A DNA stretch of 64,000 bases from Carya illinoinensis. Lineage: Eukaryota > Streptophyta > Magnoliopsida > Fagales > Juglandaceae. The stretch covers positions 10,953,001 through 11,017,000 of the forward strand of contig NC_056761.1 in the NCBI RefSeq assembly GCF_018687715.1, in the 5' to 3' direction. Below are positions 57,767 through 64,000 of the stretch, piece by piece. The position numbers and the translations under genes were made by a program. The stretch's first letter is position 1; each line of letters starts with the position of its first letter. Below the pieces are notes generated by a model that saw only the letters and a list, made by a program, of their open reading frames with translations, was not told where the DNA came from and ran no database searches.

Positions 57767-59401
57767 TTATTTATTAGTATTAGAAGAAACAAGATTTTTA
57801 GGTACCCATATGGCCCTAATAGTCATTGTATGATTTCTTCTAATAGGACAAGTATGATAATTATGACCATTTCTATTACAAAAATTGCAAATAGCATGTG
57901 ACATATATGAAAAACTTGAATGATTATAATAATATCCTTTTTTGACAAAATTATTTTTATGAAAAGAATTTTGAATATTAGTCTTTGATGTAGAATGATT
58001 ATCAAAGAAATTTTTATAAGGTTTGTATTTTTGTTTTGGCATATATCCCAAACCTGCCTTGTCAAAAACACATCTTTGACTACGAAGAAGTTTTTCAAAA
58101 TTTCTTTTTCCATTCGTAAAGTTTTCAACAATATTTTCTAAATCTGTTTTCTTCTTATTCAATTCAAGATTTTCATCTTTCAAAATGATACTTTCTTTTC
58201 TTAAAATTTCAATTTCGTTTGTTAAAGAAGAATTTTTCTTTTTCAAAGCAGTATACTTGATACCCAATTTTTCAAATTCCTCATATACCTCTTCTAAAAC
58301 ATTTTGCAATTCTTCATATGAAGGATCTTCAATATTATCAAGATTTATTACCTCAATGTCATCTTTAGCCATAAGACAAAGATTTGCTGATTCTCCATTA
58401 CTTGCTTCACTATCTGAACTACTTGAATCATCATCCCATGTAGCTTTCATTGCTTTCTTGCCCTTGTTTCGATCTTTCTTTAGCAGAGGACAATCTGGTT
58501 TGATATGACTAGGTTTATTGCATTTATAACAAATTAAAGTGTCATTTTTACCTGAATCTTTCTTGGAAAACTTTTTGAAAGATTTCCTTGGAGGAGTTCT
58601 ATTTTTCTTCAAGAACCTCTGAATTCTTCTTGTTATCATCGCAACTTCTTTATCTTTATCTTCATTTTCCTCATCTTCATCACTTTCACTTTCATGAGGA
58701 ACAGCTTTAAGTGCTAAACTCTTCTTTGGTTTTCCTTCTTCTTCTCCTCTTTTCAATGTGTACTCATGGGTGATAAGTGACCCGATGAGTTCATTGACTT
58801 CGAGCTTCTTGAGGTCTCTAGTTTCAAGAATCACTGTCACTTTTGATTCCCAGCGTTTTGGTAGAGAGTTGATAATTTTTCTTACTATCTCCACCTTGGA
58901 ATAAACTTTGCCAAGAGCTGTCAAGCTGTTTATGATGTTAGTAAAACGAGTGTGCATACTAGAAATAGATTCATCATCATTCATCTTAAACATTTCATAT
59001 TCATGAGTAAGAATATAAATTTTTGATTCCTTGACTTGCGAAGTTCCTTCATAAGTAACTTCCAAGTTATCCCAAATTTCTTTTGCCGTAACACAAGTCA
59101 TTATTCTATTAAACTCATTTCCATTGAGAGCATTAAATAATAAATTCATAACAGTTAAATTCAAAGTATAAAGTCTATCGTCTTCACGATCAAACTCTTC
59201 TTCTTCCTGTTTGACCTTTACTCGATCAACCACTTTTGTTGGAATATAAGGTCCATTTACAATACATTTCCAGATTTCTCGACCTTGAGCCTGAAGGAAT
59301 ATTCTCATTCTAACTTTCCAGAATGAGTAATTATCTCCACAAAAGAGTGGAGGCCGGCTGTTAGATTGACCTTCACCAAACGAAGCTGAAATGTTAGCCA
59401 T
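57767..59401 (-). CDS. Copia Gag polyprotein (544 aa)
   Basis: Intact frame from ATG at 59401, 42 bp inside the PBS. The N-terminus (PPLFCGDNYSFWKVRMRIFL) is the DUF4219/gag start. The UBN2 gag core follows (about residues 60-230: VTAKEIWDNLEVTYEGT, LPKRWESKVTVI). A Lys/Arg-rich segment leads to zinc knuckle 1, CYKCNKPSHIKPDC (about 290-303). Acidic and coiled-coil parts (about 340-440) follow, then zinc knuckle 2, CNFCNRNGHNYHTC (about 505). IWVPKN near the end is the usual linker to protease, which is deleted here. Gag forms the particle and binds element RNA. It could still be made and packaged if transcribed. Confidence 0.92.
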   Translation of the reverse strand: MANISASFGEGQSNSRPPLFCGDNYSFWKVRMRIFLQAQGREIWKCIVNGPYIPTKVVDRVKVKQEEEEFDREDDRLYTLNLTVMNLLFNALNGNEFNRIMTCVTAKEIWDNLEVTYEGTSQVKESKIYILTHEYEMFKMNDDESISSMHTRFTNIINSLTALGKVYSKVEIVRKIINSLPKRWESKVTVILETRDLKKLEVNELIGSLITHEYTLKRGEEEGKPKKSLALKAVPHESESDEDEENEDKDKEVAMITRRIQRFLKKNRTPPRKSFKKFSKKDSGKNDTLICYKCNKPSHIKPDCPLLKKDRNKGKKAMKATWDDDSSSSDSEASNGESANLCLMAKDDIEVINLDNIEDPSYEELQNVLEEVYEEFEKLGIKYTALKKKNSSLTNEIEILRKESIILKDENLELNKKKTDLENIVENFTNGKRNFEKLLRSQRCVFDKAGLGYMPKQKYKPYKNFFDNHSTSKTNIQNSFHKNNFVKKGYYYNHSSFSYMSHAICNFCNRNGHNYHTCPIRRNHTMTIRAIWVPKNLVSSNTNK

Positions 59402-59442
59402 AAGATCTTAACTCAAAAGATAGTTTTATAATAGAGCTCTTT

Positions 59443-59454
59443 GCTCTGATACCA
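59443..59454 (-). other. tRNA primer binding site (initiator Met)
   Basis: TGGTATCAGAGC on the minus strand, separated from the LTR end by AT. This fixes element orientation as minus. Confidence 0.92.
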
Positions 59455-59456
59455 AT

Positions 59457-60795
59457 TGTTGCCCAGATGACTAACACAAGAGGGGGGTGAATTGAGTTGT
59501 ATTAAAAAAAATAACAATTATAAATCAAATATATAATATAAAATATAAACAAAATATGAAATAACAATAAATATAAAGAGTAAGGGTAAGAGAGAAGCAA
59601 ACTCAGTATGTTAACGAGATTCGGCCCCACTGCCTACGTCCTCACCTTCAGCTACCCCTTGAGGATTTCCAAATTCACTATTCAACCTCCTTCAGGTGGA
59701 GATAGAAACTTATTACACCTTTGAACAACACAGCTATAAAGGATCCGTGTAGAACACCCTCTACACTTGCAATCACCTTACACGTGGTGATTCAACTATT
59801 CCCCGTGTATAATACTTTCTACACACACAAGGGTTATACACACCCTTTTTCTGATACAAGAGCTGATAGTGGGTAGGTTATCAGAAAACACTCCTCAATG
59901 AGTGAAATAAGAACAATACAGCGCAAACTATATCTTTCAAAATGAACAAGCATTAAGGCTCAATGCTTAGAGAAGAGAGAATGAAAGCTTTGAATGAATG
60001 TTGTATGCTCTTGGTGTTGTGAATGTGAAGCTCTCAAATGATCTATTTATAGGCATATGAGACTTCATATTCAAATTTAAAAAGATTCACATGTCAAAGA
60101 CAACATCATTCATTTTTTTCAAAAAAATCAAACCTAATCTTTTACTTTTGGCATATGACAAAATGAGCACACTTTCCTTTTCAAAAAATTCAAACCTAAT
60201 CTTTTACTTTTTGCATATGACAAAAGGAGCACACTTTCATTTTCAAAAAATTCAAACCTAATCTTTTACTTTTTGTATATGACAAAATGAGCACACTTTA
60301 CTTTTCAAATTTTTCAAACAAAATCATCTACCTTTTGTATAAGTCTAAAAAAGCATCAATTACTTTTGAAAATATTCAAATAAAACATGCACATGTGAAA
60401 AATGACAATCAATCATCTTTAATATTTTCAAAGTTCAACCCTTTAATCAAGGCATGCACATGTAAAAGATGACAATCAATCATCTTTCAAAATTTTCAAA
60501 TTTAATTTTCAAAAATATTCATGCACATGTGGAAAATGTATTTTAATGCTTTATGATAAAATATTAATTTTGAGCATTAATCCTAATTTCGAATTTTAAG
60601 AGATTTACAACATTACTCTATGACTTTAATGTGAACTTATTTCCTTCTTGCTCATACTTGGTTCTTTGATGTGCTTGATTCCATTGTGTGAACAACTTGA
60701 ACTTGAAACTCTTTTATTCTTTGAATTCATTTGCTATCATCAAAATCCATGTGTAGATTTATAATCACATGAAACTTGAAATCTTGGGTTCAACA
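59457..60795 (-). repeat. Copia 5' LTR (1,339 bp)
   Basis: Starts TGTTGCCCAG and ends TTCAACA on the plus strand. Near-identical to 53220-54621 apart from scattered substitutions and the 63-bp length difference. Confidence 0.93.
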
Positions 60796-60909
60796 GAGCC
60801 CTTTGTTGACAATGGCATAATTGATTCTGGTTCAGGAGATGCTTCTGGTGATGGGGAAAATTCAGATGCGGAGGAGCTTTCCACAAATGACGAGTCTCTA
60901 TTAGCCTAG
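60796..60909 (+). pseudogene. Last coding piece of the TNP2 transposase
   Basis: Directly after the Copia element (and its target duplication) the frame of the last TNP2 exon continues as VDNGIIDSGSGDASGDGENS and ends at TAG (60907-60909). An acidic Ser/Gly-rich tail is usual at this place. Confidence 0.7.
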
Positions 60910-62100
60910 ACAACCTGCTAAAATTGTTGTGGCACTTCAATTATACACATTAACTTGTTTTTAATGTGTATATGGACAATATAAGGTATCAAGAAATACC
61001 ATATGTTGCTCCAAAGAACTAAGTTATAATGATCTGCAGTAGGTTTGTTTCAACAAGTGGGTCAAGTAATGTATCATTTCAACATCAGTATTTTGTTCAT
61101 GCATTTACTACCGAATGCCCACTCTATGAATATAGCTGTAATGATGTACATTAGTTGGGGGTTTTTTGTCTGCAAAAGTTGATGAAAATCACAATGTACA
61201 GTTTTGTCATTAAAAACCATATGGATAACTTTGAGCTTAGCATGATGTAAAATCTACTTTAATCATGTTGCCCCACATGAGGACTACTACATTATCAAGA
61301 TATCATGTGTCCCTAAATTCTACACTACATGGGGCATACATAATTAGTTCTATGACCAATGCATTTAGTTAATGTTTTATAATTATTGGCTTCTGCATTT
61401 GTGATAACAATCATGATTCTATGTAGGTTAACTTTGTAATTAAACAGCTAGGTAGAATTGATGTCTTTTTAATGCTTTGTCATGACTGTTATCTAAAGTA
61501 AAATTTGTATATTTTACTTTATGTTTAGTATTTTTCTCAGTTGTTATTGTGTTTTTAAGTAGTTCCAACTCCACCTCCATAGAGGAACATTTTATTGAGA
61601 GTGTGATTTTTGACATATATATATATATACAAGATTTTAATAATGTCAATGTGGGCTTATTGTTGTAGTATGACCAGTAACCAGGTCTTCAACTGATACA
61701 CAAGGGCAAACTGTAAAAAGGTTGACTATATCTAACATTGTTCTGCAAGAAACGAGGATCAACATGGGAGGTAAATATGTTGAGACAAATAAGTACTTAC
61801 ATCTAGTTGGTGAATTTCGTAGCATTTTTCTATGCACATACTTTAGTGAATTCTTTGTGGGAAATTTACAAAACCCTTGAACATTCATGCATCATCTATT
61901 AATTATGTTACATAAGACCATAGATGGGTTGGTATATACGTGTATTACACAAAACATAGCATTAGTAACTTATGCAATAGATAGTCATCTTCTAAAAAAT
62001 GAGTATTAGAGAGCTTTTTTATTTAATGTGGATCCCATGCTTTATTAAATTGGTTGGAAGCACTTCTAACTTACATGTCGTTTTGTAAATAAATGTAGGT
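60910..62100. other. Intergenic spacer between the two CACTA genes
   Basis: AT-rich, no gene or repeat recognised apart from a short (TA)n at about 61615-61628. It probably holds the 3'UTR of TNP2 and the start of the next transcript. Confidence 0.45.
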
Positions 62101-64000
62101 GACATGATTGGAGAAGGTTCCCGTGGAAGAGGGGCTTGACGAGGTTTCCGTGGCCAGAGATTTGTACCATACTCATCAAGAGCACGCCGACCACAAGGAG
62201 TTCGCATCGCTGAATACCACAACCCATCAAATGAAGATCATGAGGTAGGGTCGGATGACTCAACTCAGCCTCCGAGTCAGCCATGGGAGCCTCCATGTCC
62301 CATTTCAATGCCCCCACTTGAGCTGAGTAGAGGACCTTCACCTGTAAGAGAACCCCCACCTAACGGGGACAATATCATACCGGTTGTCACCCCGCCTAAC
62401 GGAGACAATATTGGTCCGGTTGTGACCCCACCCAATGGAGACAATATTGGTACGGTTGTCAGTTATGTTCTATTTTGACTACAAAAACCCCTTGGGCATT
62501 TGTAAACAACAAATGATCATTTATGAAGACTGATATGGGTTTTTTTTATCTTGTTGATATAGATGCGACTGCCCCCACAATGCCTGCCTCGAATATAGAG
62601 CAGCCCAAACGGAAACGTGGGCCAGCTAAGTGTATTGCGTTCGAGATGTTGAGAAAGCAAGGAAAAGTGATTCTGAAAATTAACGACGGTGAAACGACAC
62701 CATGTTGTACGAACTCATCCATGTTCACTGCACGGGTAACGCAAATAATCTAACAACATTGCAACATGAGCTATGCGAGATGGACTGATGTGCCACAGGC
62801 ACAAAAGGACGAGTTGATCGACCGTGTGAGGGTAAGTAATATTGCCTTTCATATTGACTCATTGGAGTTGATATACAATAGAGAATGATGTACATGTGAT
62901 CATAATCCATGTAGGGTGACTTCGTGTTGGATTGGGATCGGGAGAATCACAAGTTGACCGTCGTGAAGCAGCTACGTAAGAGGTTTAATGCATTTCATCA
63001 CCAATTACACAAGAAATATGTATCATACGGAAGCCACGAAGAAGCATTGGCTTCTGGTTGTTCATTGGTCGACTTGAACGTTTGGATTACCTTGTGTCGA
63101 AGGTGGGGAAGTGACGAATTCAAGGTATATATTGGTTATTAAAAATATAAAACTGGAGGAAATTAACGAGGAAAATTTTTATAGTGACTTATTATGTGGT
63201 TTGGGTAAGTTGACATTGGGTTTTAATTGCAGAAAATGTCAAGGCAAAATCGGGAGAATAGAAAGGCACAAATCATCAACCACACAGCAGGCCGGAAATC
63301 CTTTGTTAGGATATTGGAGGAGAAGGTATGAAATTTAAACTAATTTCAGCCATGTAAGATGTCACAACCCATTGTCCAATATAATGTCAAGCACAACCAT
63401 TTTGAAATTGCGTTCCCATATGGTCTGCCAATTCCATTAGTATATTACATGTCTTAATTATAAAATGCTTAACCATGTTGGTTACCCTAATTACTAGTTT
63501 GAGAACTCATTACACATTGTTGGTGCATATGTTTCGAATCTTTGTGTTTGTGTGGCTGACAAAACATATGTTTATATGATTCCCGGATTAATCAATGTTC
63601 ATGATTTAACATTTACATGACAAAATTACACACTTGTAGCGGGCTGCAAGTGCGGATTTGGTGGAGTTCTATAAAGAGACGCATTGGTCAAAGAAGACCG
63701 GCAAATTTGTAACTGCAGCAACTGAAGCCAGCTATGTGAGTATTATACTACAAAAATTAGGTTATATATTGCGATTAAAAAAATGGATTCTCTTAGCTTG
63801 GAATTTGAACAGTATTTTTAATAATGTCACTACACGACTTAACACTAACCAAATAAAATTTTCACTTGCAGAAGGAGATGGTTGAGAAGCTGAATGGTCT
63901 TGAGCCTGAGCAATGGACCAATGATGTAGCAGCAAGTGTATTTAGGGAGGTACTTGGCTCTAGACCAGGATATGCAAGAGGGCTAGGAGAGATGATTATC
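62101..64000 (+). pseudogene. Second CACTA gene, plant transposase Ptta/En/Spm (Transposase_24) type, partial
   Basis: Exon pieces: about 62101-62461; about 62562-62831; 62915-63124; 63233-63325; 63640-63735; 63872 to the window end, most with clear GT-AG borders. The N-terminal part (MIGEGSRGRGA, stop, RGFRGQRFVPYSSRARRP) is basic, then carries three PPNGDNI repeats. KRKRGPAKC and QHCNMSYARWTDVP lead to FVLDWDRENHKLTVVKQLRK. Later exons give the family signature: RKAQIINHTAGRKSF, DLVEFYKETHWSKKTGKF and REVLGSRPGYARGLG. In-frame stops near 62137 (TGA) and 62751 (TAA) suggest a dead gene. In known elements this second protein binds the subterminal repeats. Confidence 0.75.
62355..62461. repeat. 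36-bp coding minisatellite, three units
   Basis: Units start near 62355, 62391 and 62427 and encode PPNGDNI(I/G)(P/T)VV(T). The last is slightly shortened at the exon end. Confidence 0.85.

Larger units (their letters stand above)
53220..60795 (-). mobile_element. Copia (SIRE-like) retrotransposon, internally deleted, 7,576 bp
   Basis: Two LTRs (53220-54621 and 59457-60795) flank a minus-strand interior. The PBS TGGTATCAGAGC (59454-59443) fits initiator-Met tRNA and sits 2 bp from the right LTR; a polypurine tract adjoins the left LTR. Flanks GATCC (53215-53219) and GAGCC (60796-60800) form a 5-bp target duplication with one change. Gag is present, protease and integrase are gone, and RT/RNase H follows. 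About 1.6 kb between RNase H and the 3' LTR holds two antisense ORFs. LTR size, PPT sequence and the extra 3' region suggest the SIRE/Maximus lineage (inference). Confidence 0.92.
37963..64000 (+). mobile_element. Large CACTA (En/Spm) transposon, right end outside the window
   Basis: The left terminus CACTACAAGGG is at 37963, preceded by CCT. It is followed by dense subterminal repeats. A TNP2-type transposase gene (49667-53219 plus 60796-60909) and a Transposase_24-type gene (from about 62101) follow on the plus strand in normal CACTA order. A Gypsy relic and a Copia element are nested inside. Counting only non-nested sequence, at least 15-16 kb belongs to the CACTA element in this window. 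The link between the terminus at 37963 and the genes 11.7 kb away is inferred from order and strand; an unseen internal boundary could exist. Confidence 0.65.

Noticed and set aside
57078..58508. Plus-strand frames inside Copia gag and RT
   Set aside because: Shadows of minus-strand gag-pol. Unlike the antisense ORFs at 55.1-56.2 kb they overlap known domains and lack own promoter signals.
1..64000. tRNA, rRNA, CRISPR, riboswitch or organelle-derived sequence
   Set aside because: None seen on reading both strands. The only tRNA-related match is the Copia primer binding site, and the SINE carries only a B-box-like motif.

Overview
The window looks like nuclear DNA of a eudicot, probably a woody one. 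It has intron-containing genes, AT-rich intergenic DNA, plant-type F-box/LRR genes, Copia, Gypsy, CACTA, MULE, hAT, LINE and SINE relics, and many MITEs. Several MITE families resemble ones I associate with Fagales/Juglandaceae, but that placement is a weak inference. I saw no bacterial operon, CRISPR array, rRNA or tRNA gene.

Left part (1-32.8 kb): a tandem array of SKIP19/FBL23-like F-box/LRR genes, all on the minus strand. Gene 1 (514-6041) and gene 2 (9904-15655) are two-exon genes with 4.7-4.8 kb introns, lying in a large direct duplication (about 318-6363 versus 9846-19380). Gene 3 (28805-32738) is more diverged and has an LTR element in its intron. A broken fourth copy (27923-28683) lies beside it. 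The two copies of the duplication date insertions relative to each other. A LINE fragment, a Tourist-like MITE and a TRIM-like element are shared. A SINE, a nested MITE, a MULE and a 2.2 kb insertion occur only in copy B. Gene 1 has a nonsense change that removes the acidic tail kept in gene 2.

Middle part (about 19.4-27 kb and 32.8-38 kb): intergenic repeats. These include a solo-LTR candidate, a decayed Myb/SANT plus NAM-associated pseudogene, two hAT-type non-autonomous elements with 8-bp target duplications, a degenerate tandem array with an (AC)n core, a LINE relic, foldback MITEs, a scrambled local repeat cluster and an isolated CACTA-type terminus.

Right part (37,963 to the window end): what appears to be one very large CACTA (En/Spm) transposon. 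It has a CACTACAA terminus with subterminal repeats, a TNP2-type transposase gene (49,667 onward) and a second Transposase_24-type gene (62.1 kb onward) that runs off the window. Both genes are broken by stops or a frameshift. A mostly deleted Gypsy element (40,413-43,147) and a 7.6 kb Copia element (53,220-60,795, minus strand) are nested inside. The Copia element landed in the last TNP2 exon. It keeps LTRs, PBS and PPT but has lost protease and integrase. It also carries two related coiled-coil ORFs antisense to gag-pol, each behind its own TATA box; this is the most unusual feature of the window.
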